DNA of 64,000 nucleotides from Sphingomonas sp. Leaf34. Lineage in GTDB: Bacteria; Pseudomonadota; Alphaproteobacteria; Sphingomonadales; Sphingomonadaceae. The notes under the pieces were generated by a model, which saw only the letters and a program-made list of their open reading frames with translations, was not told the origin of the DNA and searched no databases. Position numbers and translations under genes: made by a program. The stretch lies in contig NZ_LMLC01000003.1 in the NCBI RefSeq assembly GCF_001421805.1, forward strand, positions 62,236 through 126,235, given 5' to 3'. Of the stretch, positions 8,823 to 20,924 are shown one piece after another; the stretch's first letter is position 1; each line of letters opens with the position of its first letter.

Positions 8823-11651
8823 ATGCGGAAATACGGGCAATCGAAGTATAAGACGCTGTATACGGCGTGTGGCCTCGCCAGCGCGATGGGCGCGCTGATC
8901 GCCGCGGTCCCCGCGATCGCGCAGGCAGCACCGGCGGATACCCAGACCACCGCATCCGAAACCCTGCCGGACCAGACCGACGCCGGCCAAACCGACATCG
9001 TCGTCACCGGCATCCGTCGCAGCATCGAATCGTCCGCCGCGCAGAAGCGCGACGCCGCCGGTATCCTCGATGCGATCTCGTCCGAGGATCTCGGCAAGTT
9101 CCCCGACGCCAACGTCGCCGAATCGCTCCAGCGCATTCCCGGTGTCGCGATCGACCGCAGCAACGGCGAAGGCCAGTCGGTCACGGTCCGCGGCCTTGGT
9201 CCGAACTTCAACACCGTCCTGTTCAACGGCCGCAGCTTCGCCTCCGATAATTACAACCGGTCGTTCTCGTTCGACCTTCTGCCCGCCGAACTGATCAGCG
9301 GCGCGCAGGTGTACAAGAGCTCGCAGGCGTCCCTGCAGAGCGGTGGCATCGGCGCGACGATCAACCTCCAGACCCCCAAGCCGCTCGCGCTCAAGGGTTT
9401 CAAGGGCGTCTTCACCGGCAAGGCGAATTACGAGAAGAACAGCGACAAGTTCACGCCACAGCTGTTCGGCCTGCTCAGCAACACGTTCGCCGACGGCAAG
9501 CTCGGCCTGCTCGGCTCGGTGTCGTACCAGCGCCGGAAGGCTGCAGTCACGTCGATCACCACCGATGGCTATATCCCGAACACGACGGTCGGACCGACCG
9601 CCACGCCGCTGTTCACCAACGTCTACGCGCCGCGCAATCAGAATGTCGGCACCACCACCGACGACCGCACCCGCCTCGGTGCAACGCTGGTGGCGCAATA
9701 CGCGCCGACCGACGAGCTGACCTTCACCGTCGACGGCCTGTTCAATCGCTTCAAGAGTGATAGCCAGACGCATGCGCTCGGCAGCTGGTTCGAACCGTCG
9801 AGCTACACCGCGGCGACGATCGACGGCAATCGCTCGATCACATCGCTGACGACCAACGGCAACGCCGATTTCATCTCGTCCGGCGCGGTTCGCGAAACCA
9901 AGACCTACGAAGGCGGCTTCAACGCCGAATGGCGGCCGAACGATCAGGTCCACATGGTGTTCGACGCCACCTGGTCGCGCGCGAAGAACGCGGGCGGCGG
10001 CAAGAGCTATTTCGCGGTGATCGGGACGCCAACCGCCTATTCGTTCACCGCCGCGGGCGACGACGATATACCGTCGACCTTCGGCTATACGGCCGGCGCG
10101 CTGACCGATCCGTCGCGCGGCAAGACGCACATCGCCGGGATCAACGGCAACGACGTCACCGAGAAGGTGACCGAATATCGCTGGAACACCGACTGGAAGC
10201 CCGGCTGGGGAATTATCGACACCATCCGCTTCGGCCTGAACCGCACCTCGCGCGACAAGAGCAACGTGCCGATCACCTCCGATCCGAACGTCGGCTGCGT
10301 CTATTGCGGCTATTCGACCTCCGCCGACCCTGCGCTGCTGAGCCCGTATTCGCCAAATTCGCTAGGTGCCAGCAGCGGCCAGGCGCCCACCCAGTTTCTC
10401 CAGTTCGATGCCAATCGCTATTTCGCGTTCCTGACCAGCGCGTCGGCTGCGGCCGCGCTCGATCGCGCGCGCAACCAGCCAGTGGGCACCACCGCTGCAC
10501 TGTTTGCGGCCAGCAACGGCTATGCGGTGTCACGCCAGCCGTCCAACCGCGTCAAGGAGATCGTCTATGCGAGCTATGCGGACATGGACCTCGACGGCGA
10601 CGTCGGCGGGATGCCGTGGTTCGTCAACGTCGGTGCGCGTTATGAATATACCGAATTGGTATCGGGCGGTCAGCAGCTCCTGCTGACCGATCTGCTGCCG
10701 GTGCAGGGCGACCCGACGATCTATAACGGCGTATATGCCAACAATCGCGTCGGCGTCTCCGTCAACAGCCGTTCGACCTACAATAACTTCCTGCCCAATC
10801 TGAACGCGAAGCTGAGCTTCACGCCGAAGTTCCAGATGCGTCTGGCGGCGTACAAGACGCTGACCCGCCCGGCGATCGGCGATCTGGCGCCGAGCCTCAG
10901 CTACGACACGCTGCGTCCCGCCACGCTGACCGCGAGCGGCGGCAATCCGAACCTGAAACCCTATCGCGCGACGAACTACGACGCGTCGCTCGAATGGTAC
11001 CCGACCAGCACGACGACGCTGTCGGCGGCCGTCTTCCACAAGACGATCGACGACTTCATCGTCCAGAGCTTCGGCGAGGAACTGTTCCCGATCGCCAACG
11101 CGGGCAACATTCCGGTCGGTGGTCTGATCGTCGGCCCGAACACCGCGAAGTTCAGTGTCCGCCGGCCGCGCAACGCGCAGTCGCTCAAGGTCAAGGGGCT
11201 CGAGCTCAACCTCGTGCACACCTTCGACTGGCTGCCCGGCGTGCTGAGCGGCTTCGGTGTCCAGGCGAACGCGACCTTCGTAAAGACCAACCGCGAATTC
11301 GACGTCACGCAGGTCGGCACGTCGTTCGCCGCGGAAGGCATCGGCAATTCGCAGAATGCCACCGTCTTCTATGAGAAATACGGCATCTCGGCGCGGATCG
11401 CCTATAACCGTCGCGAGCGGTTCCTTCAGACGCTGGCCGGCGGGCCAGGCAACGAGCCTGTGTTCGTGCGCGATTATGGTCAGTTCGACGGCAGTGTCGC
11501 GGTCAACGTCACGCCGTTCGCGCAGGTCTTCCTGGAGGGAACCAACTTGTTCAACGCGAAGTACATCACCACCGGCCGGTTCGACAATCAGGTGCTGACG
11601 TACCAGAATTTCGGACCGCGCTATGACGCAGGTGTGCGCTTCTCGTTCTGA
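8823..11651 (+). CDS. TonB-dependent receptor (carbohydrate-locus type)
   Basis: A roughly 942-residue outer-membrane transporter. A signal peptide ends near A-I-A-Q-A-A. A TonB-box-like stretch (D-I-V-V-T-G-I-R-R-S) precedes the plug domain (A-E-S-L-Q-R-I-P-G-V-A-I-D-R, T-V-R-G-L-G-P-N-F-N). The protein ends in aromatic R-F-S-F as barrels do. GGGAGAG sits just before ATG 8823; ATG 8805 in the same frame is the alternative. Together with SapC/halogenase and the following galactosidase, it is probably the importer of a galactose- or arabinose-containing oligosaccharide driven by TonB-ExbBD. Confidence 0.92.
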   Translation: MRKYGQSKYKTLYTACGLASAMGALIAAVPAIAQAAPADTQTTASETLPDQTDAGQTDIVVTGIRRSIESSAAQKRDAAGILDAISSEDLGKFPDANVAESLQRIPGVAIDRSNGEGQSVTVRGLGPNFNTVLFNGRSFASDNYNRSFSFDLLPAELISGAQVYKSSQASLQSGGIGATINLQTPKPLALKGFKGVFTGKANYEKNSDKFTPQLFGLLSNTFADGKLGLLGSVSYQRRKAAVTSITTDGYIPNTTVGPTATPLFTNVYAPRNQNVGTTTDDRTRLGATLVAQYAPTDELTFTVDGLFNRFKSDSQTHALGSWFEPSSYTAATIDGNRSITSLTTNGNADFISSGAVRETKTYEGGFNAEWRPNDQVHMVFDATWSRAKNAGGGKSYFAVIGTPTAYSFTAAGDDDIPSTFGYTAGALTDPSRGKTHIAGINGNDVTEKVTEYRWNTDWKPGWGIIDTIRFGLNRTSRDKSNVPITSDPNVGCVYCGYSTSADPALLSPYSPNSLGASSGQAPTQFLQFDANRYFAFLTSASAAAALDRARNQPVGTTAALFAASNGYAVSRQPSNRVKEIVYASYADMDLDGDVGGMPWFVNVGARYEYTELVSGGQQLLLTDLLPVQGDPTIYNGVYANNRVGVSVNSRSTYNNFLPNLNAKLSFTPKFQMRLAAYKTLTRPAIGDLAPSLSYDTLRPATLTASGGNPNLKPYRATNYDASLEWYPTSTTTLSAAVFHKTIDDFIVQSFGEELFPIANAGNIPVGGLIVGPNTAKFSVRRPRNAQSLKVKGLELNLVHTFDWLPGVLSGFGVQANATFVKTNREFDVTQVGTSFAAEGIGNSQNATVFYEKYGISARIAYNRRERFLQTLAGGPGNEPVFVRDYGQFDGSVAVNVTPFAQVFLEGTNLFNAKYITTGRFDNQVLTYQNFGPRYDAGVRFSF

Positions 11652-11667
11652 TACCCCAAAGACCAGC

Positions 11668-11702
11668 GCGGGGGCGGGATCGGGTGACGATCCTGCCCCC
11701 GC
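11668..11702 (+). terminator. Strong stem-loop between TonB receptor and beta-galactosidase
   Basis: Arms 11668-11682 and 11688-11702 form 15 pairs, one of them G-U, around the loop GGTGA. No T-tract follows, so it may stop or attenuate transcription or protect the receptor mRNA 3' end. Confidence 0.55.
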
Positions 11703-11730
11703 CCTCTACGCTCGGTACAAGAGCGACTGA

Positions 11731-15030
<3,300 letters not shown>

Positions 15031-15154
15031 ACGCAGCCACGGGGGACGGGTCGTCGGCCGATCCGCCCCCCAGATCCGGCGGCATGACGCCCGGGGAACG
15101 CTGGCGTATTGTCGTCCGCGACCTGGTCCGCCCGGCAGCGTTCGGGACGACCGC

Positions 15155-17173
15155 TCAGAAGATCTTGATTTCGGCCAATCGCGTACGTTTGCCGCTCGGC
15201 TGCCGGATCAGGAGCCGGACTTTGCTGGTCGTCATGCCCTTCCACCGCGCACGGGTGATGCCGTTGCCGATCGGGCGATCCGAGACCGCGTCGATATCGC
15301 GCCATCCCTCACCGATCCAGGCCTGGAGCCGATAGGCACTGGGCGCGCTGAAGGTCTTGGCGTCGGCGAAGAAGGCGAGTTCGGCGCGTGATACGGCTAC
15401 CGGCTTGCCAAAATCGACCGCGTACCATTGCGTCGCCGGCGATGGTGCGGACGACCAGCCATTGGGCAGTTCGGGGAAAAACCAGAGACGGCCGTCGATG
15501 GCATCGTGAACGGCTTCGGGGTCCGTGTTGCTCGACGCGCTCCCCTTGGGATAGCCATTGCGGACGAGTTGCACCGCTTGGTCGATCGGGCGATCGATGA
15601 TGGGTGCGCGCACACGGGTCACCGGCACGCTCAGCCGTCCCAGATCGTCGCGGTGCGCGACGCGGCGGCCATCGACCTCGATCGTCAACCCGGCCCCGCC
15701 GCGATAATGCCGGCCATCGACATCCCACGTCACCGCGACGCTGTGTCCGTGGTACGGCACGTCCTGGATACGGAACCAGGCGAGCGCCTGTGGATCGCCG
15801 GCGGCGGGCAGCAGCGGATTGACCTCCAGCACGTCGTCCATGCGCGGGCGGATCCCGACAAGCCCGGTCAGGATCAGATCGGCGAACCCCGAGTGAAAAT
15901 AATGGTGGCTGCGCGCAAGGCCGACGATCGGGCGCCCAGTGTCGGGGTGATAATCCTCTTCCAGATCAAGCCGATCACCCTGGTAGTGCAGCGCAACATA
16001 TTGCCGCAGCAGCCGCATGTAATCGCTCCGCGTCACCACCGATTGCCGGTAGTGATCGAGCAGATTAGCCATGCCGGTGAGCACCTGCGTGGTCTGGAAC
16101 GGCCAGATCGGGCCGTTCCACTGGCACTCTTCCTGCGTGCCTTCGTACCGATATTGCCGCATATAATACTGGTAGGACGGCTCGACCGTGCGCAGACCCG
16201 CCGGGCCTCGCAATTCGTCGGGCTTGATCATATGGGCCCACGCCCCCGCATAGCGCGCGCCGTCATCTGGCAGGTCGAAGGTCCAAGGAAGATAGCCGAC
16301 CAGCTCGCGTCCGCGGATCGGCTGCCAGTATTTCACATACTCGTTGTTGACCTTGTACCGATCGATGAAATGACCGAGCGTCGGGCTCCACAGGTCCCGC
16401 TGGACACGCGCCTTGATGGCGTCGGCACGCGCCACAAAATCGGCGGCGCCCTGTGTGTCGCCGACCATCCGCGACAGCGCGGCGATCGCGCGGGCGTTGG
16501 CGTACATATAGGCGTTGATCGAAGGGCGGAACGAATCCCCGCCGCGGAAGCCGTCCTTGCCGCCCGACGCGTCGATCGACGAGATCGTGTATTCGGTCGC
16601 GTCGAGTAGCGGCTCGACCCAGTAGAGCCCCTTGCTCGCATCATAATGATCGTCCCACGCGCGATATAATCGCCGCATCGCCGCCAGATAGCGGGTCGCG
16701 CCTATGCGGTCGCCATCGGCCAGGAACCGGCCATAGACCGCGTCCGCCATGTAATCGGTGAAGTGGCGGTCGTTGCCGCGTGCATACATGAACGCGATAT
16801 AATCGTCCGCGTACCGCCGGTCGCGCAGCCAACGCCCCTCGCCAAGGTGGAAGCCGGTTGCGTCGTTCAGGCTGGCATAGGGCTCGAGCTGCCAGCTGAC
16901 GTCGTCGAGAAATTCAGTCGAGATATAGCCATCGGCGCCCAGATCGCGCTGATGCGCACGGAACAGTGCCCAGCGGTAGTAATAGACTGCATCGATCTGC
17001 GGATCGGCGGACTCGAACAACGGGATGCGGTCGACATACCAGGGCGCATCGTTGCCGAAGCGCGCGTGCGCGATTCGCTGGACGTCGAGGCCCGCGGCGG
17101 CGAGCGGTGTGCCCAGCCCCGCCAGCGCCAGAGCCAACAGCGCGAGGCGCTTCGCCGGTCGACCGTTCCGCAT
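15155..17173 (-). CDS. (alpha/alpha)6-barrel glycoside hydrolase (MGH1-like) with C-terminal discoidin-like domain
   Basis: A 672-residue exported protein (signal peptide about 1-28). The central region, with S-W-Q-L-E-P-Y near residue 95, Y-W-V-E-P-L, E-C-Q-W-N-G-P-I-W-P-F-Q and L-E-E-D-Y-H-P-D-T-G, resembles the mannosylglycerate-hydrolase/trehalase-like catalytic fold. The last 140 residues resemble an F5/8-type C carbohydrate-binding domain. The ATG at 17173 is preceded by AAGGAG; the open frame further upstream runs into the neighbouring gene. It is last in the minus-strand operon, 35 bases after the galactose dehydrogenase gene. It probably trims a side chain of the imported polysaccharide; exact specificity not assigned. 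Confidence 0.8.
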   Translation of the reverse strand: MRNGRPAKRLALLALALAGLGTPLAAAGLDVQRIAHARFGNDAPWYVDRIPLFESADPQIDAVYYYRWALFRAHQRDLGADGYISTEFLDDVSWQLEPYASLNDATGFHLGEGRWLRDRRYADDYIAFMYARGNDRHFTDYMADAVYGRFLADGDRIGATRYLAAMRRLYRAWDDHYDASKGLYWVEPLLDATEYTISSIDASGGKDGFRGGDSFRPSINAYMYANARAIAALSRMVGDTQGAADFVARADAIKARVQRDLWSPTLGHFIDRYKVNNEYVKYWQPIRGRELVGYLPWTFDLPDDGARYAGAWAHMIKPDELRGPAGLRTVEPSYQYYMRQYRYEGTQEECQWNGPIWPFQTTQVLTGMANLLDHYRQSVVTRSDYMRLLRQYVALHYQGDRLDLEEDYHPDTGRPIVGLARSHHYFHSGFADLILTGLVGIRPRMDDVLEVNPLLPAAGDPQALAWFRIQDVPYHGHSVAVTWDVDGRHYRGGAGLTIEVDGRRVAHRDDLGRLSVPVTRVRAPIIDRPIDQAVQLVRNGYPKGSASSNTDPEAVHDAIDGRLWFFPELPNGWSSAPSPATQWYAVDFGKPVAVSRAELAFFADAKTFSAPSAYRLQAWIGEGWRDIDAVSDRPIGNGITRARWKGMTTSKVRLLIRQPSGKRTRLAEIKIF

Positions 17174-17208
17174 CCTATTCTCCTTCGTCGTGAGACGCCG
17201 CCCGCGCC

Positions 17209-18135
17209 TCAATCGTCGAACGCTTCGACGGTCTCGCGTCGCGCCCGCAGATAGGCGTCGGCAACCAACTGGAGCGGACGCGTGTCGACTTCGCTACGAC
17301 GCTCGTGAATCAGCGTCGCGAACCGCGCGTACAACCCCGGATATTCCTCGTCGTCGGCGTGCTGAACGCCGTCCGGCAGCGTCAGCACCGCGCCGCCCTT
17401 GGCCAAGCTGAGCGTGCCAGCGTCGGTTTCGACGACCACGTCCCAGCTTTGCGGGCCGGTCTGGCGCCAGTCGAGGTCCATCGAAATCGGTGCCCCGGTC
17501 GTGTCGCGGAACGCCAGGTCGGCGGCGATCGGCGCGGCCCGATTGGCAGGCGTCGACAGCGTGGCGGACGACAGGAAAAACGCATTGGGCAAAATTTCGG
17601 TCGCGATCGACAGCGCGTTGATTCCCGGATCGAACACGCCAAGACCACCCGGCTCCCATATCCACGCCTGTCCCGGATGCCAGACGCGGACATCCTCGCG
17701 CCATACGATCGAGACGCGCACGATCCGCTTGTCTGCGAGCCACGCCTTGGCAGGCGCGACACCCGCCGCGAACCGCGAATGCCAACCGGCGAACAGCGTC
17801 GCCCCGGTCTTCGCGGCCGCCTCTTCGAGCGCGACCACCTCGGCGAGTGTCGCGCCGGGCGGCTTTTCGAGGAAGACGTGCAGCCCCCGTGCGAGCGCCG
17901 CGACGGCTAGATCGTAGCGCACTTGCGGCGGGGTGCAGAGCGCGACCGCATCGACGACCTGCCCATCGGCGAGCAGCGCGTCGAGCGTCTTGTAGTGCGC
18001 GATACCCGCGACGCCGGGATCGTTCGGGCTGACGGTCGCGGCGAAGGTGAAGTCGGGGTTGCCGTGGATCGCGGGCAGATGCTGGTCGCGCGCGATCTTG
18101 CCCATGCCGACGATGCCGACCTTGATGACGTCCAT
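17209..18135 (-). CDS. Gfo/Idh/MocA oxidoreductase, D-galactose/L-arabinose 1-dehydrogenase-like
   Basis: A 308-residue Rossmann protein: G-I-V-G-M-G-K-I-A-R-D-Q-H at the N-terminus and the family F-L-E-K-P-P motif near residue 91. Overall similarity is to galactose 1-dehydrogenase of Pseudomonas and the Azospirillum L-arabinose 1-dehydrogenase, which oxidise C1 to the lactone using NAD(P)+. A GTG at 18141 overlaps the upstream stop, but ATG 18135 is spaced better from GGAG. The neighbouring AraD1 and semialdehyde dehydrogenase genes suggest that the physiological substrate includes L-arabinose. Confidence 0.85.
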   Translation of the reverse strand: MDVIKVGIVGMGKIARDQHLPAIHGNPDFTFAATVSPNDPGVAGIAHYKTLDALLADGQVVDAVALCTPPQVRYDLAVAALARGLHVFLEKPPGATLAEVVALEEAAAKTGATLFAGWHSRFAAGVAPAKAWLADKRIVRVSIVWREDVRVWHPGQAWIWEPGGLGVFDPGINALSIATEILPNAFFLSSATLSTPANRAAPIAADLAFRDTTGAPISMDLDWRQTGPQSWDVVVETDAGTLSLAKGGAVLTLPDGVQHADDEEYPGLYARFATLIHERRSEVDTRPLQLVADAYLRARRETVEAFDD

Positions 18136-18137
18136 GT

Positions 18138-19130
18138 TCACAGGCTCCGTACGGCGATAGTGGCGGCGGTGGCCTTGGCCAGCGGATTGCGCAACGGCAG
18201 CGTAAACGGCGCGGCTTCGATTTCGAACACATCGCCCTCGCGTGTCGTCACGCCGTCGGCAAACGACAACGTCGCGGTGCCGAAGAAGTGGACGTGGACG
18301 TCACCCGGTCTGCGGAACAGCGCGTATTTGAAATGATGCGCCTCGAGATTGGCGAGCGTGTGCGACATGTTCGCTTCACCCGACAAAAACGGTTTTTCCC
18401 AGAGCGTTTCGCCGTCGCGGAAGATCCGGCTTGTGCCCTCGACATGATCGGGCGGCGTGCCGACGAGCAGTTCGGGACCGAGCGCGGCCTCACGCAGCTT
18501 CGAATGCGCCAGCCACAGGTAATTGTGGCGCTCGGTCACGTGATCGCTAAATTCGTTGGCAAGGCACAGCCCGAGCCGGAACGGCGTACCGTCCGGACCG
18601 ATCAGATAGATGCCGGCCAACTCAGGCTCCTCGCCGCCGTCTTTCGCGAACGCGGGCATGGTCAACGGCGCGCCGGGGGCAACCAGGCCCGATCCGTCGC
18701 CCTTGTAGAACCATTCGGGCTGCTGCCCGGTTTCGCCGGCGCGCGGCTTGCCGCCTTCGACCCCCTCCAGGAACATCCGCATCGAGTCGGTCTGTCTCTC
18801 GGCCGCGGTGGCATCGCGGTGCATTTTGTCGCGTCCCTCCGCCGATCCCAGATGCGTCAGGCCCGTGCCCGTCATGATCAGGTGCGCGGCGTCGTCATGA
18901 TCGATCGGCGACACCAGTCGACCCGCAGCGAGTTCCGCGGCGATGTCGACCGTTGTACCTAAGCCGCAGGAGTCGATGGCGCCGGCCAAGTCGGTCCCGG
19001 CTCCTATCGCGCGTGCGGCGAGCGCACGAACGCTGTCCACGCCGGTCACGAAGTGCGCCGCATCGGCGGTCGCCGCGATCACCGATCGCGTGCCATCGGC
19101 TGCGCGGTGCTGCAAAATGCGCAAAGTCAT
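18138..19130 (-). CDS. AraD1/GguC family protein (FAH superfamily), probable keto-deoxy-sugar-acid dehydratase
   Basis: A 330-residue fumarylacetoacetate-hydrolase-fold protein. Recognisable elements are T-G-T-G-L-T-H-L-G-S-A, P-E-W-F-Y-K-G, G-E-E-P-E-L-A-G-I-Y and N-E-F-S-D-H (metal site E-x-E and D). Related FAH-type enzymes in oxidative pentose pathways dehydrate 2-keto-3-deoxy-pentonate to ketoglutarate semialdehyde; this is inferred from family and context. Good ribosome site (GGAGAG). It lies 56 bases after the aldehyde dehydrogenase gene and its stop overlaps the start region of the galactose dehydrogenase gene. Confidence 0.82.
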   Translation of the reverse strand: MTLRILQHRAADGTRSVIAATADAAHFVTGVDSVRALAARAIGAGTDLAGAIDSCGLGTTVDIAAELAAGRLVSPIDHDDAAHLIMTGTGLTHLGSAEGRDKMHRDATAAERQTDSMRMFLEGVEGGKPRAGETGQQPEWFYKGDGSGLVAPGAPLTMPAFAKDGGEEPELAGIYLIGPDGTPFRLGLCLANEFSDHVTERHNYLWLAHSKLREAALGPELLVGTPPDHVEGTSRIFRDGETLWEKPFLSGEANMSHTLANLEAHHFKYALFRRPGDVHVHFFGTATLSFADGVTTREGDVFEIEAAPFTLPLRNPLAKATAATIAVRSL

Positions 19131-19186
19131 ACTTTCTCTCCGTTCGAACGGCGCCGTTGTTACGGTGCGCCGTCGCAGTCTCAGGG

Positions 19187-20740
19187 TCAGGCGGGAACAC
19201 CGTCGATCAGGCGCGGCGCGTCAGTGTCGTCCCGCAGCACCGCAGGCAGCAAGGCCGCACTCAGATTCTGGTAGGATACGGGGCGCAAGAAGCGATCGAT
19301 CGCCAGACTGCCGACCGACGTCGTGCGCCCGTCCGACGTCGCCGGGAACGGCCCGCCGTGCACCATCGCATGCGCCACCTCGACACCGGTCGGCCAGCCA
19401 TTGGCGAGGATCCGCCCAGCTTTCCGCTCCAGCACCGGGATCAGCCGCGCGGCCAGATCGGTGTCGCCCATGTCCATCTGAAGGGTCGCGGTCAACTGCC
19501 CCTCGGCCGCGACCAGCACGGCACGCATCTCGGCCTCGTCACGGCAGCGCACCAGCAGCGACGACGCGCCGAACACCTCATGCCCCAGCGCCGTATCTTC
19601 GAGGAACTGCGAAGCGGTCGTCTCGAACAGCGCAGCCTGCCCCTGCGCGATGCCCTCGCCGACCTTGCCCTGCGCGACGGTCTTCACCGCGTCGTGGCCC
19701 GACAGCGCGGCGACACCCTTTTCATAGGCGGCGTGGATGCCACCGGTGAGCATCGTTGCTGCGCCAGCCTCCGCCATCGCCTTGGCTGCGGCGACAACGA
19801 AGACGTCGAGGTCTGCGCCATCGATCGCGAGCACTAGCCCGGGATTCGTGCAGAACTGTCCCGCCCCCATCGTCAGTGATCCGACGAACGCGGTTCCCAA
19901 TGCGTCCGCGCGGGCCGCGAGCGCCTCAGGCAGCAGCAGCACGGGGTTGATGCTCGACATCTCGGCATAGACCGGGATCGGCACCGCGCGCGCCTGCGCC
20001 AGTTTCACCAGCGCTAGGCCACCGCTGCGCGACCCGGTGAAGCCCACCGCGGCGATCCGCGGATCCTGCACCAGCGCGGCACCGAGATCATTGCCCGGCC
20101 CGACCAGATGCCCGAACACACCATCGGGCATGCCGCACGCGACGACCGCCTTGCGGATCGCGTCGGCAACCAGCGCGCCCGTCGCCGGATGCGCGGGGTG
20201 GCCCTTGACCACGACCGGGCAGCCTGCCGCGAGCGCGGAGGCGGTGTCGCCACCTGCGGTTGAGAAGGCGAGCGGGAAGTTGCTCGCGCCGAATACCGCG
20301 ACCGGGCCCAGCGGAATCATCCGCAGTCGCAGATCGGGACGCGGCAGCGGCGCGCGATCCGGCAGGGCCGGATCGATCCGCACGCCCATCCATCCCCCGC
20401 GCCGGACGACGCCCGCGAACAGCTTCAGCTGGCCGACGGTCCGACCGCGCTCACCCTCCAGACGCGCGCGCGGCAAGCCGCTCTCACGCATCGCGGTCTC
20501 GATCAGCACATCACCGATCGCCACGATCTCGTCGCCGATCCGTTCGAGGAACGCGGCGCGCGCGTCGTTGTCGGTCGCGCGATATGCGTCGAACGCCGCC
20601 TCGGCCGCGGCGCACGCCGCCGCGACGGCGGCCACATCGTGGACCGCAAAGGCGTCGCCGACAGGCTGGCCAGTAGTCGAATCAATGGAGAAAAACCCGG
20701 CTGTATCGGTCGGGCGTTCGCGTGTCTGCGCATCGGTCAT
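19187..20740 (-). CDS. Alpha-ketoglutarate semialdehyde (2,5-dioxovalerate) dehydrogenase
   Basis: A 517-residue aldehyde dehydrogenase of the NADP+ KGSADH group. It has [15 protein letters not shown] (cofactor/substrate), [10 protein letters not shown], the general-base region E-M-S-S-I-N-P and the nucleophile in [10 protein letters not shown], all typical of that group. It oxidises 2,5-dioxopentanoate to 2-oxoglutarate, the last step of the oxidative L-arabinose/D-xylose routes. AAGGAG precedes the ATG. First gene of the minus-strand sugar-acid operon and divergent from the alpha-galactosidase gene. Confidence 0.9.
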   Translation of the reverse strand: MTDAQTRERPTDTAGFFSIDSTTGQPVGDAFAVHDVAAVAAACAAAEAAFDAYRATDNDARAAFLERIGDEIVAIGDVLIETAMRESGLPRARLEGERGRTVGQLKLFAGVVRRGGWMGVRIDPALPDRAPLPRPDLRLRMIPLGPVAVFGASNFPLAFSTAGGDTASALAAGCPVVVKGHPAHPATGALVADAIRKAVVACGMPDGVFGHLVGPGNDLGAALVQDPRIAAVGFTGSRSGGLALVKLAQARAVPIPVYAEMSSINPVLLLPEALAARADALGTAFVGSLTMGAGQFCTNPGLVLAIDGADLDVFVVAAAKAMAEAGAATMLTGGIHAAYEKGVAALSGHDAVKTVAQGKVGEGIAQGQAALFETTASQFLEDTALGHEVFGASSLLVRCRDEAEMRAVLVAAEGQLTATLQMDMGDTDLAARLIPVLERKAGRILANGWPTGVEVAHAMVHGGPFPATSDGRTTSVGSLAIDRFLRPVSYQNLSAALLPAVLRDDTDAPRLIDGVPA

Positions 20741-20924
20741 AGCGGCAACTCCTTATTACTCGGACATATCGGGCGCCATCCGGTTTGGCAATCGCAGCGC
20801 GTGTCGAGCGCACAAAACAGAGGGCATGCGCATCACGCTTGCCATCCTATCGGGATTTATCATACCACGACCTCAATCGTTTGCAGGGCCGTATCGGACC
20901 CATGCGACACAGGGGGGACAGGGC

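Noticed and set aside
11668..11702. Riboswitch before the beta-galactosidase gene
   Set aside because: Only a simple hairpin is visible, without alternative pairing or a conserved aptamer.
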